Source: Amia ocellicauda
Lineage: Eukaryota; Chordata; Actinopteri; Amiiformes; Amiidae
Assembly (NCBI RefSeq): GCF_036373705.1
Contig: NW_027102660.1
Coordinates: forward strand, 806,001 to 870,000
Length of the DNA stretch: 64,000 nucleotides
Reading direction: 5' to 3'
Under the pieces are notes generated by a model. That model did not search any database. It worked only from the letters and a program-made list of their open reading frames with translations, and had not been told where the DNA came from. Within the stretch, counting starts at the first letter, position 1. Each line of letters starts with the position of its first letter. Of this stretch, positions 32,211-42,668 are shown piece after piece. A program made the translations under genes and the position numbers.

Positions 32211-32784
32211 TGTTGATCTTTAGTCTTAAATCGAAAGGTCAGTATGAGTCTGTCGAGCTGAAGACCAGACCTTCATACTTATACTGATGGCCACATGCCG
32301 GATCTGCTTGTAAGGCATTGTTCTGGTCTGGCCTTTGTGCCGCCCTGTTACCAATTAACATATCAAAACCAACCAATAAAATGACACTGCATCAAATTTC
32401 AAATAGAAACCAAGATGGAGACGATCTCTCTCCTCTCTACTCTAAACTTTTATTAGAACCTTTTGGTCTCTCAAAAAAACATTTTTAAGCATCAAGACCT
32501 ATAGTCAACAACCACTAAGAATATTTCAGGCCTTTATAAGCACTAAAAAACAACCTGAGCCTAGAAAATAACTATAAAGATCTAAAATAACTAGCGCTTT
32601 TACAGTGATTTTTTTTTTTTTTAATAGCGATGCTTTGTTTGGTATTAAACAAGTCACAAACTACTCAGAACAGCGTTTATCCCCGCAAAAGAGATATTTG
32701 GGTTTATTTTACAAAGCTTATAAATTATATAGGTTAAAAGTATTCTGAATGTTTTGATATCACACGCCATACCAACTGTTGTCT
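32211..32784. other. Truncated non-coding right arm of copy 2
   Basis: Colinear with 15189-15775 of copy 1: promoter-like AGTATAAGT, then A/T-rich DNA with a poly(T) run. Ends at the junction with tRNA spacer. No gene is seen. Confidence 0.8.
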
Positions 32785-32856
32785 TCTACACCTTACGGTA
32801 GCAACAAATCTAACTACTGCTTTACTTTAACAATAATAATGACGGCGACCACGATG

Positions 32857-32916
32857 ACAACAAGAACAACAACAACAAGAGCAACAACAACAACATCATC
32901 ATCATCATCATCATCA
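32857..32916. repeat. AAC/ATC microsatellite
   Basis: Runs of ACAACAAG and ATC triplets just before a TTTTAATTAAAAG block. Confidence 0.8.
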
Positions 32917-33080
32917 GATTTTAATTAAAAGTGGCTACACCAGCGTTTACAATTTCAACCTGTCGACGGACGGACGCTCTGAGTGCATCGATTGCGGGCA
33001 CTCCAATGAAGAAAAGACACCCACCGCCTCCGGGGAACCACGAGGGCAAGCATGACGAAAAGGGCCAGCCCACAGTAGGC

Positions 33081-33153
33081 TGTTTCCGCCCGGTTTCGAA
33101 CCGGGGACCTTTCGCGCGTTAGGCGAACGTGATAACCGCTACACTACGGAAAC
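33081..33153 (-). tRNA. tRNA-Val (AAC)
   Basis: 73 bases with a perfect 7-bp acceptor stem (GTTTCCG/CGGAAAC), discriminator A, intact D, anticodon and T arms (GGTTCGAA) and internal A and B box sequences. Anticodon AAC is encoded at plus 33118-33120. Probably functional. Confidence 0.92.
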
Positions 33154-33528
33154 TGACACCGCTGCCTCTTGCTTCAAATGGTTACCGTTAAAGCCTGCTG
33201 GTAAAACGGGCTCAGGTGTTTCAGGTCGGCTAGGCTGTGAGATGGCGTCTGAAGTGCGGCGAAAGGATGCCATTTTCACTGACCTGTTTGGCATTGCTAA
33301 AGGGCACATCAGGACACTTCGGAAACTCTTTTAAAGGCAGGACGCCCTGCGCTCTGACAGTGCCTGCACTTAACCCAACAAGGTGATGCTGAATGGCTTG
33401 TTCAAACGTCTGGTGGTCTTCCTTCACCACCAGACTATCAGAGCTATTGTGCCTTCTACACCTTACGGTAGCAACAAATCTAACTACTGCTTTACTTTAA
33501 CATTAATAATGACGGCGACTACGACGAC

Positions 33529-33561
33529 AACAAGAATAACAACAACAACATCTTCATCATC
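33529..33561. repeat. AAC/ATC microsatellite
   Basis: Short form of the same microsatellite. Confidence 0.75.
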
Positions 33562-33794
33562 AGATTTTAATTAAAAGTGGCTACACCAGCGTTTACAATT
33601 TCAACCTGTCGACGGACGGACGCTCTGAGTGCACCGATTTCGGGACACTTCGGAAACTCTTTCAAAGGCAGGACGACCTGCGCTCTGACAGTGCCTGCGT
33701 TTAGCCCTACAAGGTGATGCTGAATGGCTTGTTCAAACGGCTGGTGGTCTTCCGTCACCACCAGACTATCAGAGCTATACTGCGCCTTCAACTA

Positions 33795-33800
33795 CATAAG
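33795..33800. other. Unoccupied Maverick target site
   Basis: A single CATAAG, flanked on the left by the sequence that precedes every element copy and on the right by the sequence that follows copy 1. This is the pre-insertion structure in a paralogous repeat unit. Confidence 0.9.
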
Positions 33801-34025
33801 AGTAACAGCAATGTCGCCGATCCTGCTACGGTCGTATTGTAACAGCAACAACATGTATCGATTTTAAAAGTGTCAGTTCCAGTGCCTCGCAAAGCTACCC
33901 TTCTGCGATTGTTTGTTCTCAAGGTCAGGATTTCTTGCCACTCCGAGGAAGAGAAAACGACGGCCGGCCTTGGGGCAGAGAGATGGCGACGGGTAACACG
34001 GCACTGGCACGCGTGCACCGCGGGT

Positions 34026-34098
34026 TGTTTCCGCCCGGTTTCGAACCAGGGACCTTTCGCGTGTGAGGCGAACGTGATAGCCACTACACTACGGAAAC
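34026..34098 (-). tRNA. tRNA-Val (CAC)
   Basis: 73 bases, anticodon CAC (plus 34063-34065). Acceptor stem perfect; one T-stem pair is a G-U wobble. Probably functional. Confidence 0.9.
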
Positions 34099-34454
34099 CA
34101 ACCCGTCCTGGTGTTTCAAATGGCTCCCATCGAAGCCGGCTGGTAAAACGCGCACAGGGGTTTCCCGTGGGCCAGCCTGTGAGATAAAGGTTTCTATTTT
34201 CACTGACCTATTTTGCATTGCTAAAGGGCACATCAGGACACTTTGGAAACTCTTTCAAAGGAAGAACGCCCTGAGCTATGACGAGACTTACACTTACCCT
34301 AACAAGGTGATGCTCAATGGCTTGTTCAAACAGCTGCTGCTCGTCTTGTGCCACCATCAGACAATCACAAAGCTATTGTGCCTTCTACACCTTACGGTAG
34401 CAACAAATCTAACTACTGCTTTACTTTAACAATAATAATGACGGCGACCACGAC

Positions 34455-34528
34455 GACAACAAGAAAAACAAAAGAACAACAACAACAACAAGAACAAGAA
34501 CAAGAACATCATCATCATCATCATCATA
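34455..34528. repeat. AAC/AAG/ATC microsatellite
   Basis: Longest version in this cluster, including AAGAAC and ATC runs. Confidence 0.8.
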
Positions 34529-34758
34529 TTTTAATTAAAAGTGGCTACACCAGCGTTTACAATTTCAACCTGTCGACGGACGGACGCTCTGAGTGCACCG
34601 ATTTCGGGACACTTAGGATACTCTATCAAAGGCAGGTCGCCCTGCGCTCTGACAGTGCCTGCACTCAGCCCAACAAGGTGATGCTGAATGGCTTGTTCAA
34701 ACGGTTGGAGGTCTTCCGTCACCACCAGACTATCAGAGCTATACTGCGCCTTCGACTA

Positions 34759-34764
34759 CATAAG
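34759..34764. other. Second unoccupied Maverick target site
   Basis: CATAAG with the same left and right context as 33795, differing by a single nearby base. Confidence 0.88.
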
Positions 34765-34989
34765 AGTAACAGCAATGTCGCTGATCCTGCTACGGTCGTA
34801 TTGTAACAGCTACAACATGTATCGATTTTAAAAGTGTGAGTTCCAGCGCCTCGCAAAGCTACCCTTCTGCGATCGTTTGTTCTCAAGGTCAGGATTTCTT
34901 GCCACTCCGAGGAAGAGAAAACGACGGCCGGCCTTGGGGCAGAGAGATGGCGACGGGTAACATGGCACTGGCACGCGTGCACCGCGGGT

Positions 34990-35062
34990 TGTTTCCGCCC
35001 GGTTTCGAACCGGGGACCTTTCGCGTGTGAGGCGAACGTGATAGCCACTACACTACAGAAAA
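34990..35062 (-). tRNA. tRNA-Val (CAC), damaged acceptor stem
   Basis: Good D, anticodon and T arms, but the 5' acceptor strand reads GTTTTCTG-like on the minus strand and mispairs at two places. It may be a pseudogene. Confidence 0.7.
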
Positions 35063-35413
35063 CGACCCGTCCTGGCGTTTCGAATGGCTCCCATCGAAGC
35101 AGGCTGATAAAACGCGCACAGGCGTTTCCCGTGGGCCAGCCTGTGAGATAAAGGTTTCTATTTTCACTGACCTATTTTGCATTGCTAAAGGGCACATCAG
35201 GACACTTTGGAAACTCTTTCAAAGGCAGGACGCCCTGCGCTCTGACAGTGCCTGCACTTAGCCCAACAAGGTGATGCTGAATGGCTTGTTCAAACGTCTG
35301 GTGGTCTTCCTTCACCACCAGACTATCAGAGCTATTGTGCCTTCTACACCTTACGGTAGCAACAAATCTAACTACTGCTTTACTTTAACAATAATAATGA
35401 CGGCGACTACGAC

Positions 35414-35468
35414 GACAACAAGAACAACAAGAACAACAACAACAACATCATCATCATCATCATCATCA
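35414..35468. repeat. AAC/ATC microsatellite
   Basis: AAC and ATC triplet runs before the TTTTAATTAAAAG block. Confidence 0.8.
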
Positions 35469-35632
35469 GATTTTAATTAAAAGTGGCTACACCAGCGTTT
35501 ACAATTTCAACCTGTCGACGGACGGACGCTCTGAGAGCACCGATTTCGGGCACTCCAATGAAGAAAAGCCACCCACCGCCTGCGGGGAACCACAAGGGCA
35601 AGCAGGACGAAAAGGGCCGGCCCAAAGCAGGC

Positions 35633-35705
35633 TGTTTCCGCCCGGTTTCGAAAAGGGGACCTTTCGCGCGTTAGGCGAATTTGATAACCGCTACACTTCG
35701 GAAAC
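35633..35705 (-). pseudogene. Degenerate tRNA-Val (AAC)
   Basis: 73 bases, anticodon AAC, but the T loop and T stem are altered (CGAAAAGG on the plus strand) and there is a change in the D arm and in the 5' acceptor side. Confidence 0.75.
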
Positions 35706-36021
35706 TGACAACGCCGCCTCTTGCTTCAAACGGTTACCGTTGGAGCCTGCTGGTAAAACGGGCTCAGGCGTTTCAGGTCGGCTAGACTGTGAGATGGCGT
35801 CTGAAGTGCCGCGAAAGGATGCCATTTTCACAGACCTGTTTGGCATTGCTAAAGGGCACATCAGGACACTTCGGAAACTCTTTCAAAGGCAGGACGCCCT
35901 GCGCTCTGACAGTGCCTGCACTTAACCCAACAAGGTGATGCTGAATGGCTTGTTCAAACGGCTGGTGGTCTTCCGTCACCACCAGACTATGAGAGCTATA
36001 CTGCGCCTTCAACTACATAAG

Positions 36022-36206
36022 AGTAGATAGTAGGGTTTTTTGGGCGCGGCCTATTTTGTTATGACGTATGCCCTAAGCTTATTAATATTCCTACGTCATA
36101 ATTGGGGGGCGTGATTTTAGGTAGAGTTATTTCCTTAATTATTCCTACGTCATATCCGTCAGAAAGTGTGCACCCATAAAACCCTGAACAACAAGGCCAC
36201 CCATAA
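36022..36206 (+). repeat. Left terminal inverted repeat, copy 3
   Basis: As in copy 2, with a GTGCACCC variant that is shared only with copy 4. Confidence 0.92.
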
Positions 36207-36324
36207 ATACCCCCACCCCTCTGAAGGCAACGCCCCGAAACTCTCCTCTCTATTTAAGAACTCGCGCTTCTATTAGGCAATACCTCTTTAATTCTCAGCT
36301 TCTGAAACATCCCGCTTCTTCATC

Positions 36325-36754
36325 ATGTCCAGCGACATCAACATGAAACCCCGCAAGAAACAATCCCGGGCAAGGGTTCCTGTACTCACCAATTTGAAGA
36401 TTGAACGCTCCTGGGTGTTGTTCTGGGGGGCTCGACGGGGTTACCGCTTTAAAAGGGATCCCAGCTATGTTGGAGTGGAGCTTCTTGCTTTGGGAGAGAA
36501 GGAGGGTACGTTGGAACCTTTTGAGACGGTAATTGAATACTCTTATGAGGACTGGTTGAAGGTGATGGCCTGGAGAGATCTGGGGCTTGTGGATAAGACT
36601 CTAGAAGGCTTGCAAGAGGGTCCAAGAGAATGCGAAATGGAGTCTCCGACTCAGGGTTTTGAAAGGTGTGAATGGGAAAGCTTGCAGAACTACGACAGAC
36701 GACGTGTGGGGTTATGGAGGGGGGTCTGACGGCTCAGGGGCTACTCTCTTCTAA
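36325..36754 (+). pseudogene. Gene A with 281-bp internal deletion
   Basis: The segment between the codons for QNY and the acidic tail is missing. The deletion is not a multiple of three, so the frame ends at 36729 after 134 codons. Exactly the same deletion is in copy 4. Confidence 0.85.
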
Positions 36755-36832
36755 GAGGGCGGTGTGTCGTGACGTAGTGAAGAGATAGGATAAAAGGTGC
36801 AACAATTCATTCATGGTTTAAAATTAAAGAGA

Positions 36833-37681
36833 ATGTCTTACCCGAAAGCTGCGGACGTCGACAGGCTCTACAGGCCTCTTCAAACCCGGGATCACCCCTG
36901 GTTCTATTCCCCAGATTTTGTATACACTCTGGAACCCTTTGACTGTGGTTACTCTCCAAGACCTCAGACCCCGGTCCCTCAGGACGAAACAACATGCGGT
37001 GCGATGGATGTCCAAATGAGTCTCGGGGATCCCCAGCCTCTGGAGCTCATGGAGGGCCTCGATTTTGCCGAACTGTCTACCGTCTGTGCGTCTCAGGAGG
37101 GGGTCAGTCCAATGGATGGAGAAACACCCCACAAACCACCAGGCGACCCAATGAGCATCGGACTGTCCCGGGGGCGTGATGAAGACGCAGGATTTTTGCC
37201 CGGGGTATGTGACCAAGTAAGCAGAGTGGTTAAAAGCACCCTGGTGTATATTCTGAGTGCTCTCATCGACCGAGCTCTGAAAGAAGTCTGTCGGGGGTGT
37301 GAAGTGAATCACCCCAGTCAGTTGAGACACAGTTGTTTGTTTGAACCAGACCGTTACTATTTCCTGTTCTATTTCAACGTGTTTTACAGAAGACTGAACA
37401 AACCGTGGCTGAAACCGGCACTAATCAAGGCGCTCTCTTACTCCCACATACATGTCACTGTGGGACAAGTCCAGAAAATCATAGATGAGATTTTGCTGGA
37501 GCTGAAAAAGGAGCCGTTTATAATAGAGAAACTTGGGCAGCTGCTCAATGACCTGGATGAGCCGAGTAGAAAAACCGCTGGCAAGCTAAAAGCTTATTTC
37601 TTCCGTAAAGAAGTTAAAGCTGGGGGCAGCGACGAAGAATTCGACATCTACGCCACTGATTCAGACTCTGACCTGAACTAA
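36833..37681 (+). CDS. Gene B, intact
   Basis: 282 codons from the ATG that matches copy 1; the frame is open further upstream but only from a non-conserved ATG in the leader. The C156/H160/H166/C168 cluster and acidic end are preserved. Confidence 0.8.
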   Translation: MSYPKAADVDRLYRPLQTRDHPWFYSPDFVYTLEPFDCGYSPRPQTPVPQDETTCGAMDVQMSLGDPQPLELMEGLDFAELSTVCASQEGVSPMDGETPHKPPGDPMSIGLSRGRDEDAGFLPGVCDQVSRVVKSTLVYILSALIDRALKEVCRGCEVNHPSQLRHSCLFEPDRYYFLFYFNVFYRRLNKPWLKPALIKALSYSHIHVTVGQVQKIIDEILLELKKEPFIIEKLGQLLNDLDEPSRKTAGKLKAYFFRKEVKAGGSDEEFDIYATDSDSDLN

Positions 37682-37693
37682 GGGACTTTGAAC

Positions 37694-38086
37694 ATGGGGA
37701 ATGTTCTGGACTGCTTCTGCAACTGGTTCTGTCATCAACACTCTGCAGCTAACCTGAGAGCGCTATTACACCATGTGCTTGACAGAAAAGTAGCCAACGC
37801 GAGCCTTTTCTCTACAGATTTAACCATCGATGAGGATCAACTTTCAAACCTGGAAAAGTTAATGGCTGCTGTAACAAAGACCGGGGGGTACGAACACTGG
37901 GATGAAGCGCTCAAGGGGGCCAAGAATGATATTAGGCCATTTCATCAACATCTGTATGACCTTTTACTGAGCATGTTTAATACACCTCTGTTTACTTTTA
38001 AAATAGGTCATATTGTTGTTTTATTTACATATGTAACTGAGGTGTGTGCCTACAAGATAAAGAAACAGGTATATTTGTTGATATAG
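37694..38086 (+). CDS. Gene C, possible Bcl-2-like protein, open (130 aa)
   Basis: Open from ATG 37694, 12 bases after gene B. Cys-rich start (MGNVLDCFCNWFC), helical middle, and a BH1-like segment at about residues 100-122 (GHIVVLFTYVTEVC). Bcl-2 proteins continue with BH2 and a membrane anchor; here the frame stops eight codons later. The CAGGTATAT near the end resembles a splice donor, and a further open stretch follows in another frame. Family assignment is tentative. Confidence 0.5.
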   Translation: MGNVLDCFCNWFCHQHSAANLRALLHHVLDRKVANASLFSTDLTIDEDQLSNLEKLMAAVTKTGGYEHWDEALKGAKNDIRPFHQHLYDLLLSMFNTPLFTFKIGHIVVLFTYVTEVCAYKIKKQVYLLI

Positions 38087-38258
38087 ATCAAGTAACCAAT
38101 CATCTGATTTCTTTTTGTCTGGACCGTAGAAAAAATTGTTGTGTATGTTATACTTTTCTCAAATGTCTAAAAAGGGGTATCTGCTCTCCTGAAGTTGAAT
38201 AAAAAACCTTGTATAAAAACTTTGCGCATAGTGTGGGTCTGTGTGGTTATTTGACAGA

Positions 38259-39350
38259 ATGACTCGGCAAGCTCCCCAAATGCAGGAACTATACTACAAC
38301 CCAGCCAAGATTGGGGGTTTGGCAGGTAAGAAGGGTTTTCAAAGAGGACTCGCTGAGGCCGGAGTGAAGGTTAATGATGTGGTTGTTTCAGAATGGTTAC
38401 GGGAACAAGACGCCTATACCTTACATAAACCTCTCAGGATTAACTTTAAAAGAAACCGCGTATATGCAACTGACATAGATTCACAATGGCAAATGGATCT
38501 AGTCGATATGTCAAATTTATCAAAACATAACAATGGTCACAAATTGATGTTGATGTGTATCGATGTGTTATCAAAATATGCCTGGGCTCGCATTCTACAT
38601 AATAAAACAGGTCGGGCGGTGACAAGGGCCTTTGAGGATATATTGTCCCAGGGTCGATGTCCTAAAAAACTGCAGACTGATAAAGGAAAAGAGTTTCTCA
38701 ACAGAGAATTTCAGAATCTACTGAAGAGACACAAAATACATCATTTCACCACCGGTAATGAGCTTAGGGCATCGGTATTGGAGAGGTTTAACCGCACCAT
38801 AAAGACCAAAATGTGGAGATATTTTACAGCGGTCAACACGTTCAAGTATTTTGATAAAGTTCAGGATTTTATCGATGCTTACAACCAAGGGTATCACACC
38901 AGTATTAAAATGAAGCCTTTAGATGTTGATCAAAGTAATTCTTTTAAGGTCTATAAAAAATTATACGGACCATTTATTAAGAAGGGAAAAACTACTTATT
39001 AGTTCAACATCGGTGATGTGGTTCGCGTTTCAAAGCTAAGGAGTACTTTTGCCAAAGGTTATGAAGAAACATTTTCTGACGAATATTTTACAATTACCGA
39101 ACAGTTGGCTAGAGACCCCCCCGTGTACCGGTTAAAAGACTATGACAGGGAGGATATAGAAGGAACGTTTTACGAAGCCAAGTTACAAAAAATTATTGTG
39201 GGTAAAGACAGTGTATACAGAGTTGAAAAGATATTAGCTGAAAAAACCCAGAACCGGAAAAAATATGTGTTGATGAAATGGCTTGGATGGCCTGAAAAGT
39301 TCAATAGTTGGGTCCCGGAACAACAGGTTTGCGATATTCAATCCTTATAA
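38259..39350 (+). pseudogene. Chromodomain integrase, one nonsense codon
   Basis: TAG at 39000-39002 falls between the catalytic core and the chromodomain. The D, D and E catalytic residues are upstream and intact (VLERF replaces VVERF next to the Glu). Confidence 0.92.
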
Positions 39351-39396
39351 CAACATGCCCGCGGGTGTGTTGGGGGCATTACTTTCGATTCTCAAG

Positions 39397-40129
39397 ATGG
39401 AATCAGGAGGCTTCTACGTGACTCTACCCAGTAATGCCTCTCTCGATATATATCCTAAAAATGAAATATCCAGTTACACGGTACAATTTGGAAAATCTAT
39501 AGATCTAAGGGGGTCGTGGGAAGTGGGGTTGGCGGAAATACAGTATCCTTACACTTGGGCTGTTTTACAAGATACGGATGCCACCTTCGCCATTTTTGAT
39601 GATGTTAAAAAGAGTCAATGGACATTCACGATACAAGGAGGTTATTATGACAATGTGGATAAAATATTAGATGAGATGCATAAACAGTTCTCAGAAGGCA
39701 CCCCCAACATCAAGCTATATTACAACCCTATTAAAAACAGAGTGTACAAGGTGTCAAAACCAGGTATTAGCATTCAAACCAGCGGCCAACTGAGGCGTAT
39801 ATTTGGGTTCTATTCTGACACAGAGAGCAGGTTCTCAGAAGTGGTGGGGCGGCTTTTACACTCTTTATGTGTATACGGATATCATAACCCACCAGAGGGT
39901 CGGGGATAGTTATGTCCCCCTTTTGAGAAATGTACTTATTAAAGGTAAAAGCAATGACATGGTCACAATTACTTATGACAAACCACACTACGTACCAGTC
40001 TCAAAGACCCACTTTGACAACATCACGATCGAAGTATAATCGGATCAGAATATCAACGTACCCTTCCGCTTCGGTAAAGTTAATGTCAAACTACATTTTC
40101 GACCCCTGAAACAGTGTGTACATTATTAA
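39397..40129 (+). pseudogene. Minor capsid (penton-like) protein, frameshift and nonsense
   Basis: The common frame change is near 39840-39850, here in a GGTGGGGCGG context shared with copy 4. A private TAA at 40037-40039 cuts the C-terminal part. Confidence 0.85.
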
Positions 40130-40130
40130 A

Positions 40131-40620
40131 ATGGCTACCTCGAGGGGTTATGTAGATCCTAGCGCCTATGTGGATTATTACAAGATGCAAGATGGAACGG
40201 CTTGCCCGGTATTGTAGGAGCCCCCACAATGTATGGCGCCGGTCGAGGAGGACTCTTTCGTGGTCTCTTTAGAATGGCCATACCCCTGCTTAAGAGAGGC
40301 TTTGCTATAGCCAGACCCCACTTGAAATCAGCGGCTAAAAATATTGTTAGTGACGTGTTCACCAATGTTATGAACCGGGCAGCTAGCCATGAGCATCAGG
40401 AGGGTTCGGGTCTCATGGTAATGGCGAGGAGGGGGGGTAAAAGAAGAAACAGCATGTGTCCACCAGGGGGCGACAAAGATCCGTGGCTAACAAAAAACGA
40501 AGAATCTCTCATTCTCCAACATATCGTGGAAACACTCGGAGAAGGAAGCAGCACAAGAAAAAACCTGCATAAAGAAAGTATCAAAGAAAGAAAAATAGAG
40601 CCTCAGGATACATCTTTTAA
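40131..40620 (+). pseudogene. pVI-like protein, two frameshifts
   Basis: The shared one-base loss after codon 19 plus a two-base insertion in the G-run near 40467. The second shift replaces the basic tail. The protease-like motif MYGAG is kept. Confidence 0.75.
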
Positions 40621-40622
40621 AC

Positions 40623-41930
40623 ATGTCTTTTGTCCACAGTCTATCGGAAGAATGCGTCAAATCAGAACTGGATCTGTTTACAGTTCCATACACTCAAACG
40701 AGTATAGATAAGAGCATATATGTAGAGATTCCCCCTCTTTCTGCAATTTCAGACACGGCCCCTCTGGAGTTTTTTATAGCTGGCAATGGCGAGGATTATA
40801 TTGATTTGAATAACACATTTATTTTAATGAACTGTAAAGTGACTGATGAGGATGGCGATGCAATCGAGAAGACGACCAACGCTGGGGTCATCAATTACCC
40901 GGTGGCCACCATGTTTTCACAGGTGGATGTGACCCTGGGAGATCGGCTCATTAGTCAAAGCAGCAATACTTACCCCTATAGAGCCATGATGGAGTGTATA
41001 CTTAATTATAGTGAGGAGACCCTAAGCAAACAGTTCAGCCCCGGCCTTTTCTTCAAAGACATTCCGGAAGCTATGGACGACAAGGATCCAGAGGGACTCA
41101 ATAAGGGTTTGCAAAAAAGAACGGCCTTTTCAACAGAAGGGAGGACCTTTGAGCTAATGGGGCATATCCATGCAGACATATTTTTCCAAGAAAAACTCAT
41201 GCTCAACGGGGTAGACATTAAAATTAAAATGATCCGTAGTAAAAGTGCTTTTTGTCTGATGACCCCTGATACTGAAAAATATAAACTGACCATATTATCG
41301 GCCTCGCTGTTTGTGAAAAAAGTGTCCGTCTCCCCGGCGGTTAAACTAGGACACGCGCAGGCGTTAATGACGGCAAACGCCAAGTACCCGATTGAAAGAG
41401 TCTATATGAAAGTCCACAGTATCCCCGCAGGGACACGGGTGATGAACCAGGAAAATCTGTTTCTAGGACAGCTCCCAAAACAGGTTATTATAGGTCTCGA
41501 AGATAATGATGCATTTACCGGGGTTTACAACAAGAACCCCTTTAACTTTAAACATTATAACGCGGAATTTATAGCGTTGTACGTCGATGGTGTGCAGGTT
41601 CCATCCAGACCTTTTCAACCTGACTTTGAAATCGGCAATGCGGTTCGTGAATATTACAGTCTAGTACTGGCTACGGGTCGCCATCTCAAGGATCAAACTC
41701 TGCTGATCGATCGCCGGGAATACTGCAGCGGTTACACCCTGTACGGTTTCAACCTGACCCCTGACGAAGAGTGTGGACAACATTTTTCACTGATGAAGAC
41801 GGGCAATATGCGTTTGGAGATGCGTTTCAAGCAGCCTCTACCACGCACTGTAAATATGGTCGTGTATGCAGTGTTTGACAACATTATTGAGGTGAATCAG
41901 AGGAGAAACGTTATGTATGATTATTATTAA
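40623..41930 (+). CDS. Major capsid protein, double jelly-roll, open (435 aa)
   Basis: The only copy without a stop. Maverick major capsid proteins form the hexon-like trimers of an icosahedral virion. The order is typical: pVI-like, major capsid, protease. Recognisable blocks are the N-terminal FTVPYTQTS, the GDRLISQSSNTYPYRAM block typical of the family, a central basic/hydrophobic strand region and the C-terminal MRLEMRF strand. The length is a little under the 450-600 aa usual for the family. Position 86 is GAT-GAG where copies 1, 2 and 4 have a stop. Confidence 0.93.
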   Translation: MSFVHSLSEECVKSELDLFTVPYTQTSIDKSIYVEIPPLSAISDTAPLEFFIAGNGEDYIDLNNTFILMNCKVTDEDGDAIEKTTNAGVINYPVATMFSQVDVTLGDRLISQSSNTYPYRAMMECILNYSEETLSKQFSPGLFFKDIPEAMDDKDPEGLNKGLQKRTAFSTEGRTFELMGHIHADIFFQEKLMLNGVDIKIKMIRSKSAFCLMTPDTEKYKLTILSASLFVKKVSVSPAVKLGHAQALMTANAKYPIERVYMKVHSIPAGTRVMNQENLFLGQLPKQVIIGLEDNDAFTGVYNKNPFNFKHYNAEFIALYVDGVQVPSRPFQPDFEIGNAVREYYSLVLATGRHLKDQTLLIDRREYCSGYTLYGFNLTPDEECGQHFSLMKTGNMRLEMRFKQPLPRTVNMVVYAVFDNIIEVNQRRNVMYDYY

Positions 41931-41931
41931 A

Positions 41932-42489
41932 ATGAACACCAGAGAGCTCAACCACATCATGAATGCCCTGGCCGGCTCACGGAAACTGTTTCAAGGAGTC
42001 TACGCCTGCGATCAGCTGCCTAAATTTAAGATCAAGAATTTACCTGCAATGTACATAATCAACACACACCCTAAAAATATGCCCGGAGAACATTGGCTGG
42101 CTATTTATCTAAGGGAGGACCACCGTGGTGAATTTTTTGATTCCTATGCAAACCCCCCGGATTTCAGACCTTTCCCTCGGAAGATCAATAACTTTCTGCT
42201 CAACAACTGTCAAGAAACCATTTACAGCGGTCGTCAAGTACAAAGTCTTCAGACCTTCACTTGTGGTCAACACTGTGTGTTTTTCTTATATCATAGATCT
42301 AAAGGAAGGTCATACCCCGATATTATGGCCTTGTACAGTGAGGATTTAGGCCAAAATGATAAAAAAGTGGCAGAGTTTGTCAGGACACTGTGGACCCCCC
42401 CTTATAACACAATGACTTACGACCCTAGCCAGCCGTGTATACAGATGGGGTGTTCTTGTGAGGATTTTAAAAGATGTCATGCGTGTTAA
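41932..42489 (+). CDS. Adenain-like cysteine protease, intact (185 aa)
   Basis: Matures virion proteins in adenovirus-like assembly. Catalytic residues are visible: His54 (GEHWLAIYL), Asp70 (FFDSYANPP) and Cys115 (TFTCGQHCVFF), with the oxyanion Gln just before the Cys. The C-terminus is Cys-rich (GCSCEDFKRCHAC). It starts one base after the capsid stop. Candidate substrates within the element are the pVI-like and the 111-aa proteins. Confidence 0.95.
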   Translation: MNTRELNHIMNALAGSRKLFQGVYACDQLPKFKIKNLPAMYIINTHPKNMPGEHWLAIYLREDHRGEFFDSYANPPDFRPFPRKINNFLLNNCQETIYSGRQVQSLQTFTCGQHCVFFLYHRSKGRSYPDIMALYSEDLGQNDKKVAEFVRTLWTPPYNTMTYDPSQPCIQMGCSCEDFKRCHAC

Positions 42490-42668
42490 GGTGAAAAAAT
42501 AATGAAAACAGCCTTTGAATCATTAGTTTTGTTTTTATTCAACACAATTCTTATACAAAGCAGGGGTTATGGTATAAATAAATGTACAACATTTGAAAAA
42601 TAAAAAATAAAAATAAAAAAATGTTTGTCGAGACATTATTTACAGGGGAGACAAATAAAAACATGAGA

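Larger units (their letters stand above)
17258..32784 (+). mobile_element. Maverick/Polinton copy 2, right end lost
   Basis: Begins at the same CATAAG (17252-17257) and terminal repeat as copy 1. It runs colinear with copy 1 to about 32784, where it joins tRNA-spacer DNA at ACTGTTGTCT; the last roughly 870 bp and the right terminal repeat are missing. Gene A, integrase, the 247-aa and 111-aa genes and the ATPase are open here. Confidence 0.93.
32785..36015. repeat. Cluster of tRNA-Val repeat units between copies 2 and 3
   Basis: About four tandem, diverged units. Each has an AAC/ATC microsatellite, a TTTTAATTAAAAGTGGC block, a GTCGACGGACGGACG block, a tRNA-Val on the minus strand and a spacer with the hairpin. 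Two units keep an empty Maverick target (33795-33800 and 34759-34764). Short frames in these units are not genes. Confidence 0.85.

Noticed and set aside
32857-32916. CRISPR-like or satellite array from the AAC/ATC runs and repeated tRNA units
   Set aside because: Simple microsatellites and tandem tRNA units; no regular repeat-spacer pattern and no cas genes in a vertebrate genome.
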